64,000 nucleotides of DNA from Chloroflexota bacterium. Its GTDB lineage: Bacteria; Chloroflexota; Dehalococcoidia; JACPQK01. Positions 49,210 to 57,689 of the stretch are shown in pieces (position 1 is the stretch's first letter; every line of letters starts with the position of its first letter). The position numbers and the translations under genes are program-made. A model generated the notes under the pieces. That model was not told the DNA's origin, searched no databases, and saw only the letters and a list, made by a program, of their open reading frames with translations. The stretch covers positions 1 to 64,000 of the forward strand of contig JACPQM010000023.1 in NCBI GenBank assembly GCA_016190505.1, given 5' to 3'.

Positions 49210-49228
49210 TGCTCCCTCCTTGCCTTCA

Positions 49229-49429
49229 CTACGTCCGCGCTAGGGCCCACTTCTTTTCCAGGCGCGCCTTGACCGGTTCCCAGGGCTCAGAAGGCTCGTC
49301 TCGTCTTTCGGCAATGGTGGCCAAGTCCTCCAAGTCCTCAAGCAGCGCCTGGTACTCACGAAGGGGCAGTAGGACAGCGGTCCGCCGACCCTTCTGAGTG
49401 ACGACAAAACGTTTGCGTTCAACAGCCAT
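49229..49429 (-). CDS. Phd/YefM-type antitoxin, orphan
   Basis: A 66-residue protein with the prevent-host-death pattern: VERKRFVVTQKGRRTAVLLPLREYQALLEDLEDLATIAERRDE. The N-terminal strand-turn-strand binds DNA and the C-terminal helix would neutralise a toxin. The next gene in the same direction is another antitoxin-like ORF, not a Doc or YoeB toxin, so its own toxin seems lost; it might instead co-regulate the RelE pair 20 bases downstream. Confidence 0.8.
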   Translation of the reverse strand: MAVERKRFVVTQKGRRTAVLLPLREYQALLEDLEDLATIAERRDEPSEPWEPVKARLEKKWALART

Positions 49430-49525
49430 AACACGGTCTCCTGTTGAGCCATTGTAGCAGGGACAGGTAGTAGAAACTACGGCCTACGTTGCTTGGCTAA
49501 GCGCGACGAGTGGGCGGGTCGACAG

Positions 49526-49543
49526 CATACATATGTTAGTATG
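49526..49543 (+). promoter_or_regulatory. Operator-like inverted repeat before an RHH gene
   Basis: CATAC-atatgtta-GTATG contains the palindrome ACATATGT and lies 17 bases before the ATG at 49561. A similar AT-rich sequence precedes the related RHH gene at 45761. RHH proteins usually repress their own promoter through such sites. Confidence 0.45.
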
Positions 49544-49560
49544 GAAAGAGGTGAAGCATT

Positions 49561-49761
49561 ATGGCCACTAATCTGAAGCGGACCACAGTCTTTCTGACCC
49601 CAGAGCTACACGAGCGGCTGCGCCGCCTGGCCTTTGAGAACCGGACGTCAATAGCTGCCCTGATGCGGGAGGCCACCCTGGAGTTCCTGGAAGAGGCCGA
49701 GGACATCCACCTGGGGGCCAAGGCACAGGCCGAGGAAGAGTACGTCGAGGTCTACCAGTAG
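49561..49761 (+). CDS. Ribbon-helix-helix (CopG-like) protein
   Basis: A 66-residue protein, MATNLKRTTVFLTPELHERLRRLAFENRTSIAALMREATLEFLEEAED, with a beta strand and two helices as in Arc/CopG regulators. AAAGAGGTG precedes the ATG. It is homologous to the altered copy at 45516-45761, which indicates duplication on either side of mutS. No toxin follows on the plus strand; the neighbouring PIN toxin has its own partner. Probably an autoregulated orphan antitoxin. Confidence 0.8.
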   Translation: MATNLKRTTVFLTPELHERLRRLAFENRTSIAALMREATLEFLEEAEDIHLGAKAQAEEEYVEVYQ

Positions 49762-49806
49762 CTCAGTAGGGCTATTATCCCAGAGGCACCGCTGTCGGTC
49801 GGCGGC

Positions 49807-50259
49807 TCACCTGGCCAGGGGTTCCAGGTCGAAGTCCGGGGCAAACGGATTGATGAACCGGACGCCTTCCAACAGCCGGCCATGCTGAAAGTCCTCGCTC
49901 AGGACAGTGGGGACCCGATTCAGCTTGGCGGTGGCCCATATCAGGCCATCCCAGTAGCTCATCTGATAGCGGCCACTGGCTTGCGCCGCTTCTCCGACTG
50001 TCCAGCCCGATATGCCATACACAACCCATGACCGCAGGAAACGGGCTACGCTCTGTTCGGCCTGTGCCGGCGACAAGGGCGAAGCGATACGGCACGTGGC
50101 TACATGATAGAACTCGCCCAGTACCTGGGTGCTAAGCGCACCGTTGCCAGCCGAGCGGATGCGCTCTAGTACATCCCGCGCCCGCTGCCGCTTCCTGTGG
50201 TCGGCAGTGTCGTAGCGATAGACCAGCACATTAGTGTCGACGAGATAGGCGATCGTCAT
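49807..50259 (-). CDS. VapC-like PIN-domain toxin
   Basis: ATG 50259 gives a 150-residue protein starting MTIAYLVDTNVLVYRYDTADHRKRQRA, with the first PIN aspartate in VDTN. Further acidic residues are in STQVLGEFYHVA (Glu) and SYWDGLIWATAKLN plus TVLSEDFQHG (Asp). The pattern is standard for VapC ribonuclease toxins. The RHH antitoxin gene lies immediately upstream and overlaps by 29 bases. Confidence 0.9.
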   Translation of the reverse strand: MTIAYLVDTNVLVYRYDTADHRKRQRARDVLERIRSAGNGALSTQVLGEFYHVATCRIASPLSPAQAEQSVARFLRSWVVYGISGWTVGEAAQASGRYQMSYWDGLIWATAKLNRVPTVLSEDFQHGRLLEGVRFINPFAPDFDLEPLAR

Positions 50260-50506
50260 AGAGCTCGTCTCGGGTCCACGTGCGCTGGCCACCCGAGCTG
50301 GGCAGCTTGTCCCGCTCTCGCATGAAGGCCAATTCTTCCTCCCAGGCTTGGTGGTCGAGAATAGGTGTTTCGCCGCGGGCCAGGGCCAGGTCTACTCCCT
50401 GGCGGATGAGCTCTGCCTCGGACACCCCTCGCTCCTTGGCCAGCGCCTTGAGCCGCTTCTGTTGCTCTACCTCGATATACACTTGTTTTCTTACCATGCG
50501 CGCCAT
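50231..50506 (-). CDS. Ribbon-helix-helix antitoxin of the PIN toxin
   Basis: I choose ATG 50506 (MARMVRKQVYIEVEQQKRLKALAKERGVSEAELIRQGVDLAL), giving 91 residues; ATG 50497 is an alternative, and the track start is too early. The first half is an RHH domain, and the C-terminal tail (WEEELAFMRERDKLPSSGGQRTWTRDELYDDRLSRRH) is the toxin-binding part often seen with VapC partners. GGGAG precedes the ATG. The 3' end overlaps the toxin gene. Confidence 0.87.
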   Translation of the reverse strand: MARMVRKQVYIEVEQQKRLKALAKERGVSEAELIRQGVDLALARGETPILDHQAWEEELAFMRERDKLPSSGGQRTWTRDELYDDRLSRRH

Positions 50507-50572
50507 AGCTTGCTCCCGCGGCGCTCGCAGCCTTGCCGCCGGCATGTCACGGTGACACACACACAACGTGAG

Positions 50573-50613
50573 GGCAAGGCAACGCCAGGGCAAGGCAACG
50601 CCTTGCCCCTACA
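50573..50613. repeat. GGGCAAGGCAACGCC repeats
   Basis: GGGCAAGGCAACGCC occurs twice in direct order, the second copy continuing into the palindrome GGGCAAGGCAACGCCTTGCCCCTAC of the GTAGGGGC family. Confidence 0.8.
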
Positions 50614-50636
50614 GGATATAGGGCGTCGTGTTCTCT

Positions 50637-52109
50637 CTATCCTGCGCCTTTGCCCTGTCTGGCCAGCCAGATGGTGGGTTGGGCCAGGCGCCACTGGTCG
50701 CACTTGAGGCAGCGGTTGGCCTCCTCCAGGGCCTGGGCCTCGGTGTAGCCAGTCTCCACCTCGTCGAAGCTGGCACGCCGGCGCGACAGGGGGATGGAGG
50801 GCATAGGCACCCGCAGGCCCTCGGGGACGTTCTGGACGTCCTCGGCGGCGACTTTGTACTCGGGGGCCAGCGCCTCCTCAATGTTGCCGCTGCCGCCCAG
50901 CTCGATATCCATGGAGATGGCGGCCTGCCTCCCGTGGGCGATGGCCTCCACGAACGAGGCCGGTCCCAGGACGGCGTCGCCGCCGGAGAACACTCCCTGG
51001 CGGCTGACGGCCATGGTGGCCGGGTCGGCCTCGATGGTCCCCCGGCGGGTCAGGTTGACCCCCAGCTTGGGGGTGACACGGGGCCGCTGGCCGATGGCTG
51101 CCAGCAGGCTGTCCATCTCGGTCCAGTACTCGGAGCCTACGATAGTAACAGGCCGGGGACGGCCGGTGGCGTCAGGCTCGCCCAGCTTCATACGGATGGC
51201 CTGGACCTTCAACCGCCCGTCGGCGGCGGCTATGCGGACGGGCGCGGCCAGGAACTCCAGCTTGACGCCCTCCAGATCAGCGGCATCCACGTCAAAGTCG
51301 TGGGCCGGCATCTCGGCGCGGGTGCGCCGGTAGAGGATGGTCACGTCCCGGGCGCCCAGGCGCAGGGAGGCGCGGGCGCCGTCCACAGCCACGCAGCCGC
51401 CACCGACTACAATGACCCTGGCGCCCACCTGGACGCGCTCCCCGAGGTTCACCTTGCGCAGGAAGCTCACTGCATCGCTCACTCCGGGCAGGTCCTCACC
51501 CTCTACCATCAGGCCGCTGCCCTCCTGGGCGCCCAGGCCCAGGAACACGGCCTGGTAGTCCTGGCGGAGCAAATCCTCCACCGAGTCCACGGCCGTGTTC
51601 AGGCGGATGTCCACTCCTACCTCACCGAGCTGGGCCATCTCTTTGTCCAGGATGGTCCGGGGCAACCGGTAGAGGGGCATCCCCGTGCGCATGGTGCCGC
51701 CCAGGAAGGGAGTGGCCTCGAACAGGGTGACCGAGTGGCCCAGCTTGGCCAGGTAGTAGGCGCAGGCGAAGCCAGCGGGGCCGGAGCCGGCCACCGCTGC
51801 CTTTTTGCCGGTGGGGGGCAGGCGGTAGGCCCTGGCCCGCCATGAGCCATCGTCAAACTGGGCGCAGAAGCGCTTGAGGGCGTTGATGGCGATGGGCTGC
51901 TCCACCCGGCCCCGGCGGCATACGGTCTCGCAAGGGTGGTAGCATACGTGGCCGCAGATGTCGGGCAGGGGCATGCGCTCGCGCACCGCGGCCAGCGCCG
52001 CCGGGTAGTTGCGCTGGGTGATGAAACCGATGTACTTGGGGATGTCCAGGCCGGCGGGGCAGCCGCGGACGCAGGGGGCAACAAGACGGCGCACCGGTAG
52101 TGTAGTCAT
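50637..52109 (-). CDS. GltD-like NAD(P)-binding Fe-S oxidoreductase, copy 2
   Basis: A 490-residue flavoprotein of the glutamate synthase small-subunit/NfnB type, passing electrons between NAD(P)H, FAD and Fe-S partners. N-terminal cysteines CVRGCPAGLD and CGHVCYHPCETVCRRGRVEQP bind two clusters; FAD motif VAGSGPAGFACAYYLAKLGHSVTLFEA and NAD(P) motif VIVVGGGCVAVDGARASLRLGA follow. It is a close paralogue of the gene just upstream (52192-53664), with the same length and motif order. The pair lies behind a formate dehydrogenase gene and probably exchanges electrons with it. It is not true GltD: no large subunit is nearby. Confidence 0.9.
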   Translation of the reverse strand: MTTLPVRRLVAPCVRGCPAGLDIPKYIGFITQRNYPAALAAVRERMPLPDICGHVCYHPCETVCRRGRVEQPIAINALKRFCAQFDDGSWRARAYRLPPTGKKAAVAGSGPAGFACAYYLAKLGHSVTLFEATPFLGGTMRTGMPLYRLPRTILDKEMAQLGEVGVDIRLNTAVDSVEDLLRQDYQAVFLGLGAQEGSGLMVEGEDLPGVSDAVSFLRKVNLGERVQVGARVIVVGGGCVAVDGARASLRLGARDVTILYRRTRAEMPAHDFDVDAADLEGVKLEFLAAPVRIAAADGRLKVQAIRMKLGEPDATGRPRPVTIVGSEYWTEMDSLLAAIGQRPRVTPKLGVNLTRRGTIEADPATMAVSRQGVFSGGDAVLGPASFVEAIAHGRQAAISMDIELGGSGNIEEALAPEYKVAAEDVQNVPEGLRVPMPSIPLSRRRASFDEVETGYTEAQALEEANRCLKCDQWRLAQPTIWLARQGKGAG

Positions 52110-52191
52110 GTCAACATCTTACCCCTCTTTCCCGCCCTTGGCTGCCCCGATGGTGGCCGGACCTATGGCAGGGCTACCGCCAACTTCTCAG

Positions 52192-53664
52192 TCAGTCTGC
52201 CCCTTTACCTTTCCTGGCCAGCCAGAGCTTGGGCTGGGCCTGCTTCCATTGATCGCACTTGAGGCAGCGATGGGCCTCTTCGATAGCCTGCGCCTCGGAG
52301 TAGCCCAACTCCACAAGACCGAAGCTGCTGCACCGCTCGCCTCGGGTGATCTCCGCCACGTGCACGCGGGGACTGTCAGGCACCTCTGTTACGTCCTGGG
52401 GGCGGACGGCGTACTCCGGCGACAGGGCCTCCTCTATGTTGCCGTGGCCTCCAAGGTAAGCGTCCATGGAGGCTGCCGCCTTGCGGCCCTGGGCGACGGC
52501 CTCCGCGAACGAGGCGGGGCCCAGGACGACGTCGCCGCCGGAGAACACCCCGTCCCGGCTGGTAGCCAGAGTCTCGGCGTTGGCTTCCACGGTGCCCCAT
52601 CGGGTGACGGTTATGCCTATCTGGCTGGGGACCTGGCAACGCTGGCCGATGGCTGCTAGCAGGGTGTCTACCTCCGTCCAGAACTCGGACCCCTCGAGGG
52701 GGACGGGGCGGGGGCGACCGGAGGCGTCGGGCTCGCCGAGCTGCATTCTGATGGACTGCACTTGGAGATGCCCGTCTGCCTGGCGCACCAGGACGGGGGC
52801 GGCCAGGAACTCGATGGTTATCCCTTCGCACTCGGTTGCCGCAATCTCAGCGACATCAGCCGGCATCTCGGCCCGGGTGCGCCGGTATAGCATAGTGACG
52901 TCTGTAGCCCCCAGACGCAGGGCTGTCCTGGCCGCATCCACCGCGACATTGCCCCCGCCCACTACCATCACCTTGGGGCCAACGGGAAGCTTCTCGCCCA
53001 GGTTGGCCTTGCCCAGGAAGGAGACGGCATCACTGACCCCCGCCAGTTCCTCCCCCTCGATGCTGAGCGAGCTGCCATCCTGGGCTCCCAGCCCCAGAAA
53101 GACGGCCTGGTAGCCCTGGCCAAACAGCTCGTCTACAGATTCCACCGGGCTATTGAGCTTCAGGGTGACCCCCAGTTCCTCAAGCTGGGCTAGCTCCTTG
53201 TCCAGGATGGCCCTGGGCAACCGGAACCGGGGTATGCCCGTGCGCAACATGCCCCCGAGGAAGGGGTGGGCCTCAAAGATAGTCACGCAGTGGCCCAGCT
53301 TGGCCAGGTAGTAGGCGCAGGCGAAGCCCGCGGGACCGGAGCCTACCACGGCGGCTCTCATGCCGGCGAGGGGGCGCCGCGTCTCCCTTGCTCTCCAGGC
53401 CAGATCGTCCTGGTAGGCCACGAAGCGCTTCAGCTCCCGGATGGCAACGGGCTGGTCCACGCGGCCCCGGCGGCACTCGTTCTCGCAGAGATGGAAGCAA
53501 ATGTGCCCGCAGACGCCCGGAAGGGGCATACGCTCCCGGACCGTTGCTATGGCCGCCGAGTAGTTACCTTGAGCTATGAATCCAACGTACTTGGGTATGT
53601 CTATGCCTAGTGGACATGCCCGCACACACGGGGCCACCAGGCGACGCACCGCCGCTGTGGTCAT
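52192..53664 (-). CDS. GltD-like NAD(P)-binding Fe-S oxidoreductase, copy 1
   Basis: Another 490-residue member of the same family: CVRACPLGIDIPKYVGF and CGHICFHLCENECRRGRVDQP cluster motifs, FAD site VVGSGPAGFACAYYLAKLGHCVTIFEA and the second Rossmann motif VMVVGGGNVAVDAARTALRLGA. It lies 38 bases downstream of the fdhA-like gene and 82 bases upstream of its paralogue, so the order is fdhA, copy 1, copy 2. The tandem pair looks like an in-place duplication that has diverged. NADPH or NADH use is not determined. Confidence 0.9.
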   Translation of the reverse strand: MTTAAVRRLVAPCVRACPLGIDIPKYVGFIAQGNYSAAIATVRERMPLPGVCGHICFHLCENECRRGRVDQPVAIRELKRFVAYQDDLAWRARETRRPLAGMRAAVVGSGPAGFACAYYLAKLGHCVTIFEAHPFLGGMLRTGIPRFRLPRAILDKELAQLEELGVTLKLNSPVESVDELFGQGYQAVFLGLGAQDGSSLSIEGEELAGVSDAVSFLGKANLGEKLPVGPKVMVVGGGNVAVDAARTALRLGATDVTMLYRRTRAEMPADVAEIAATECEGITIEFLAAPVLVRQADGHLQVQSIRMQLGEPDASGRPRPVPLEGSEFWTEVDTLLAAIGQRCQVPSQIGITVTRWGTVEANAETLATSRDGVFSGGDVVLGPASFAEAVAQGRKAAASMDAYLGGHGNIEEALSPEYAVRPQDVTEVPDSPRVHVAEITRGERCSSFGLVELGYSEAQAIEEAHRCLKCDQWKQAQPKLWLARKGKGAD

Positions 53665-53702
53665 AGCGCCTCCCAGTCACAGTCATTCAAACTCAACGCT
53701 TA

Positions 53703-56465
53703 CTACTGTATCTTCTCCACCCGGACGGCGCAGCCCTTGTACTCGGGCAGCTTGGTGCTGGGGTCCAGGGCGGGATTGGTCAGGATGTTGGCCCGCGGGT
53801 CCGGGTAGTGGAACAGCATCCAGGTGAGCCCGGGCGGGCAGTCAAGCGAGATACGTGCCGGCGCGTTGACCTCGCCCCGGCGGCTGACCACGCGGACCAA
53901 CTCGCCATCGGATATGCCCATGGCGCCGGCATCGTCGGGGTTTATCTCGATGTGCCCGTTGCCCTTTATGGCCGCAAACCCAGGCGACTTGTCCATCAGG
54001 TTATCAGTGTCGAAGTGCCAGTAGGAGCGCCCCGTAGTCAGGGTCAGGGGGAAGTCGCTGGTGGGCGGCTCCTGGCAGTGGCGCTCGGCCAGCGGCGTGA
54101 ACAGGCCCTTGCCCCTGGCAACGCCCTCGGCGTGAAGGGACCGCGTGCCAGGATGGTCGGCGGTGGGGCAAGGCCACTGGATGCCAGCCACGCCCGCCTT
54201 GTCCAGCCGCTCATAAGAGATGCCGGCCCAGTCTGGGGTAAGGCGCGCGATCTCGTCCATGACCTGCGAGGGGTGGGTGTAGCCGAAGCCCTGGGCGCCC
54301 ATGCGCTGGGCGAGCTGGCTGATGGTCCACCAGTCTGCCTTTGACTCACCCTTGGGCTCGAAGCACTGGCGTACCCGCTGCACCCGGCGCTCGGTATTGG
54401 TGAAGGTGCCGTCCTTCTCGGCGAAGGAGCAAGCCGGGAGCACCACATCGGCGAGCTGGGCTTCCTCGGTAAGGAAAAGGTCCTGGACCACCAGGAAGTC
54501 CAGCCTCTTGAGGGCGGCGCTCACCCTGGTGGCGTCGGGGTGGGTCTGGGCCACCCGTTCGCCCATGATGAGCATGGCCCTGACCTTACTCTGCTCCACA
54601 GCATGGGGCAAGACCTCGGTGGAGGTCAGGCCACGGCCAGCGGGAAGGGAGCAGGCCCAGGTCTTTTCGAACTTGTCGCGGACTGCCGTGTTGTCCAGGT
54701 GCTGGCCGCCGGTCAGACTGCTTGGGATAGCGCCCATGTCCGTGGCGCCCTGGAGGTTGTTGTGGCCCCACAGGGGGCTCACCCCCGAACCGGGCATGCC
54801 CAGGTTGCCGGTCAGTAATGCCAGGTCGGCCAGGGCCAGCACGTTCTCCGTGCCGTGCTCGTGCTGGGTTATGCCCGTGGCCCAGGTGATCACCGCTGGC
54901 TTCGACGCGGCGAAGGTGCGGGCGGCCTGCGCTATTCTGTCGGCGGGGACGCCGGTTGTCCTGGACACCGTTTCCAGGTCGAAGGCCTGGAGGGAGTTCT
55001 TGAATTCCTCGTAGTTCTCGCAGCGTTCCTCGATAAACTTCCTGTCCTCCAGGCCCTCGTCCACAATCAGTTTCATCATGGCGCCGACGAGGGCGATGTC
55101 GGTGCCTGGGCGTACCTGGAGGAACAAGGTGGCATCCTTGCAGATGTCAATCCAGCGGGGGTTGATGACGATGAGCTTGGCCCCTTTGTTCCGGGCGCGG
55201 GTGTAGCTGAGCTCCAGGACTGAGTGGTTGGCCGTGGTGTTGGTGCCTACGGCCAGGATGCATTTGGCCTGGGCGATGTCGTCCATGGAGTTGGACATGG
55301 CGCCTATGCCGAGCGCTGTGGTCAGGCCGGCCACGGTGGTGGCGTGGCACAGCCTGGCGCAGTGGTCCACGTTGTTGGTCTGCATCACCGCCCGGGCGAA
55401 CTTCATGGCCACGTAGTTGTCCTCGTTGGTGGCCTTGGCCGAGGTGAGCATGGCGAAGGAATCGCCCTTGTGCTCGGCCAGCTTGCTGGCGACAAGGTTG
55501 AGGGCCTCGTCCCAGGAGGCCGGCTCCAGCTTGCCGTCCCGCCTAATCAGGGGGGTGGTCAGGCGCTGGGGGCTCTGGGCGAAATCCAGGGAGAACCTGC
55601 CCCGGACGCAGGCCTGGCCCCGGTTAGCGGGCGCGTCCCGGTTGGGGGTGCAACGGACGATCTTGTCGTTCTTGATGGCTAGGTCGAGGACGCAGCCCAC
55701 GCCGCAATAGGGGCAGGTAGTGGTCACTGTCCGCTCGGTGAAGCCGTCCCAGCGCCCGGAGCGCTCCAGCAGCGCGGCGCAGGGGCAGGCGTCCACGCAG
55801 GCGCCGCAGAAGATGCACCGGGAGTTTACGAGCGGGACGTTGTACAGGGTGCCGGGCACGGTAGGGTTGCCCCGGCTGGTCATGGAGATGGCCTGCACGT
55901 TGCGGACCTCGTCGCACATGCGAACGCAGCGGGCGCACACGATGCAGTAGTTGTACTCCCGGTCGTAGTACGGATCCTGCTGGTTGACCGGGTAGCCCTT
56001 GGGGTAGAAGGGCAGCTCCGAGCCATGCAGGTTTACATAATGCGAGACCTCTTGAAGCTCGCAGCGCTTGTTCTTGGGGCACAGCACGCAACGCGGGGTG
56101 ACGCCGGCACTCCGCAGGCAGACCATGGTGGGGTCGCAGTGGTATAGTCGCCAGCAGGTGAGACAGACGTTGGGGTGCTCGGTGATCAGCAAGGCCAGGA
56201 TCTGGCGGCGGAGCTGCTGGACCTCGGGGGTCTCGGTGCGCACGATCATGCCCTCGGATACGGGGGTGGTGCACGAGGCGGGGAAGCCGGGCATCTTCTC
56301 GATCTGCACCAGGCAGATGCGGCAGGCGCCGAAGGGCTTCATGTCGCGATGCCAGCACAGCGTGGGGATGTAGATGCCGTTGGCCCGGGCAGCCTCTAGC
56401 ACGGTCATCCCGCGCTGGGCGACCACTGGCTTTTCGTTGATGGTAAGGTTTATGCCGTCGGCCAT
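53703..56465 (-). CDS. fdhA: Formate dehydrogenase alpha subunit (molybdopterin, Cys type)
   Basis: This 920-residue protein would oxidise formate or reduce CO2. The N-terminal NuoG-like part has a 2Fe-2S motif (CWHRDMKPFGACRIC), a cysteine-rich stretch (HPNVCLTCWRLYHCDP through CVLCPKNKRCELQ) longer than usual, and two 4Fe-4S motifs (CIVCARCVRMC, CIFCGACVDACPC). The catalytic part starts with CPYCGVGCVLDL and has HCARLCHATTVAGL, where Cys stands at the Sec/Cys metal-ligand position, followed by His. The C-terminal molybdopterin-guanine-dinucleotide domain begins near PLTLTTGRSYWHFDTD. NuoE- and NuoF-like genes upstream should provide NAD(P) coupling. Confidence 0.93.
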   Translation of the reverse strand: MADGINLTINEKPVVAQRGMTVLEAARANGIYIPTLCWHRDMKPFGACRICLVQIEKMPGFPASCTTPVSEGMIVRTETPEVQQLRRQILALLITEHPNVCLTCWRLYHCDPTMVCLRSAGVTPRCVLCPKNKRCELQEVSHYVNLHGSELPFYPKGYPVNQQDPYYDREYNYCIVCARCVRMCDEVRNVQAISMTSRGNPTVPGTLYNVPLVNSRCIFCGACVDACPCAALLERSGRWDGFTERTVTTTCPYCGVGCVLDLAIKNDKIVRCTPNRDAPANRGQACVRGRFSLDFAQSPQRLTTPLIRRDGKLEPASWDEALNLVASKLAEHKGDSFAMLTSAKATNEDNYVAMKFARAVMQTNNVDHCARLCHATTVAGLTTALGIGAMSNSMDDIAQAKCILAVGTNTTANHSVLELSYTRARNKGAKLIVINPRWIDICKDATLFLQVRPGTDIALVGAMMKLIVDEGLEDRKFIEERCENYEEFKNSLQAFDLETVSRTTGVPADRIAQAARTFAASKPAVITWATGITQHEHGTENVLALADLALLTGNLGMPGSGVSPLWGHNNLQGATDMGAIPSSLTGGQHLDNTAVRDKFEKTWACSLPAGRGLTSTEVLPHAVEQSKVRAMLIMGERVAQTHPDATRVSAALKRLDFLVVQDLFLTEEAQLADVVLPACSFAEKDGTFTNTERRVQRVRQCFEPKGESKADWWTISQLAQRMGAQGFGYTHPSQVMDEIARLTPDWAGISYERLDKAGVAGIQWPCPTADHPGTRSLHAEGVARGKGLFTPLAERHCQEPPTSDFPLTLTTGRSYWHFDTDNLMDKSPGFAAIKGNGHIEINPDDAGAMGISDGELVRVVSRRGEVNAPARISLDCPPGLTWMLFHYPDPRANILTNPALDPSTKLPEYKGCAVRVEKIQ

Positions 56466-56514
56466 AGGCGGGCCTCCTCCGCTGTCGTGCTCTGAGACTG
56501 GGGGTGATGTGGGG

Positions 56515-56621
56515 TCCCCCTCTCCCTCGACGGGAGAGGACTAAGGTGAGGGTGAGGCATGCCCATGAACACGTTCAGCCTCCCCCTCACTCTCGCTCTC
56601 TCCCGCTAGGGGAGAGAGGGG
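56515..56621. repeat. CCCTCTCCC repeat flanking the SET gene, left copy
   Basis: TCCCCCTCTCCCTCGACGGGAGAGGACTAAGGTGAGGGTGAGG...CTCACTCTCGCTCTCTCCCGCTAGGGGAGAGAGGGGA. It matches 57180-57285 almost base for base except in the short centre. It encodes the C-terminal residues of the SET ORF. Confidence 0.93.
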
Positions 56622-57255
56622 ATGCAATCATCGTCTGGTATTCGTCAATCATCTCTTGGATGTACAAAGACATGTAGCCAGCGTTACGCGCCTGGAACGC
56701 GGGGTCCTTCCAATCATCGCTGGTCACCCGGCCCCGGCATGAGGGCGCACCGCAGTGGCACTCGACGTCGAGGCCGATGGTGTCCGTGGTGGCGTAGTCG
56801 AAGGTCAGCTCCTCACCTGGCGCGATGTCCCGGCGGGCCAACACAATGATCTGGCCTTTCACGCCGCAAGAGGGCTCGCAGGAGTGGTTCATGTAGTCCA
56901 CAGGCTCCATCTCTGCGGCCGTCCTTGGCCCGACAAAGAGGTCATGCCAGACCTGGACCGGGTGCTCCCGCACTTCCGGGGGCAGTTGCTGCATGTCTTC
57001 CCTGGTGATAAGGTGGCCGCCCCAGACGGCGACCAGCTCGCCACTGGCGATTGCCTGTACGGCTATGATGCCTTTGCCGGAGATATGGCTAGGGCCTACG
57101 GCAACCTTGCGTGTCAGGTAGGAAGCAAAAAGGTTGACGTTCGGGATGTCATTGCCCCTGACAGGAGGGGTGCGGAGACTCCCCCTCTCCCTCGACGGGA
57201 GAGGATTAAGGTGAGGGTGAGGTCCGCCGGTGACCACGTCCAACCTCCCCCTCAC
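56587..57255 (-). CDS. SET-domain protein with repeat-encoded ends
   Basis: The core is a SET methyltransferase-like fold of about 185 residues: VAVGPSHISGKGIIAVQAIASGELVAVWGGHLIT, the knot motif DYMNHSCEPSCGV, ARRDIAPGEELTFDYATTD and the post-SET cysteines CHCGAPSCRG. These fit a SAM-dependent protein lysine methyltransferase. The first 30 or so residues (PHPHLNPLPSRERGSLRTPP) and the last 10 come from two direct repeats that bracket the gene exactly. No ATG, GTG or TTG with a good ribosome binding site is visible at the natural start of the SET core, so the real start is uncertain. Confidence 0.8.
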   Translation of the reverse strand: MRGRLDVVTGGPHPHLNPLPSRERGSLRTPPVRGNDIPNVNLFASYLTRKVAVGPSHISGKGIIAVQAIASGELVAVWGGHLITREDMQQLPPEVREHPVQVWHDLFVGPRTAAEMEPVDYMNHSCEPSCGVKGQIIVLARRDIAPGEELTFDYATTDTIGLDVECHCGAPSCRGRVTSDDWKDPAFQARNAGYMSLYIQEMIDEYQTMIASPLSPSGRERE

Positions 57256-57285
57256 TCTCGCTCTCTCCCGCCAGGGGAGAGAGGA
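57180..57285. repeat. CCCTCTCCC repeat flanking the SET gene, right copy
   Basis: Second copy of the repeat at 56515-56621, in the same orientation. It encodes the N-terminal residues of the SET ORF as listed in the track. Confidence 0.93.
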
Positions 57286-57377
57286 GATACTTCCTCCCGC
57301 TGTCGAAGCTGTTTCAAGTATGAAAGATGTTGAGGCAGTGCGGTCCTCCCCGCCGGGGCGGGCACGGAGTCCCGCCC

Positions 57378-57674
57378 CTACACAAGATAATCACCCATTC
57401 TTCCTGTGTGCAGCTTTATCTCGTTTCGTTTGAGCACTTTCTCTATCGCAGCGGGAATGTCCATCAACGAGCCAAAGTGTGCTCCGCGCCCTTGCGACGG
57501 AATTCCATGCGATGCATGCTTCGTGATATATACGATGCCGTTTGTCCAGGCGTGTTTGGGTAGGATATCCCCTTTCGCGCTGGCGCCAGACATCCCACCA
57601 GTGAAAAAGCGAATCCTGACCTCGATCGTTCTTTCATTAGCGGCGGCTTTGATGATTCTGCTTGTCCCAGGCAT
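57378..57674 (-). CDS. Hypothetical 98-residue protein
   Basis: The ATG is preceded by AAGGAGG with a short spacer, and it begins 15 bases after the stop of the NuoF-like gene, so it is likely expressed with that operon. The sequence (TIEVRIRFFTGGMSGASAKGDILPKHAWTNGIVYITKHASHGI...DIPAAIEKVLKRNEIKLHTGRM) shows alternating strands and a C-terminal helix but no domain that I recognise. It need not be functionally related to formate oxidation. Confidence 0.6.
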   Translation of the reverse strand: MPGTSRIIKAAANERTIEVRIRFFTGGMSGASAKGDILPKHAWTNGIVYITKHASHGIPSQGRGAHFGSLMDIPAAIEKVLKRNEIKLHTGRMGDYLV

Positions 57675-57689
57675 CGGGGCCTCCTTGCG

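Noticed and set aside
53703-56465. Selenocysteine formate dehydrogenase
   Set aside because: The frame is open throughout, with Cys at the metal-ligand position in HCARLCHATTVAGL; no in-frame TGA or SECIS-like element is needed.
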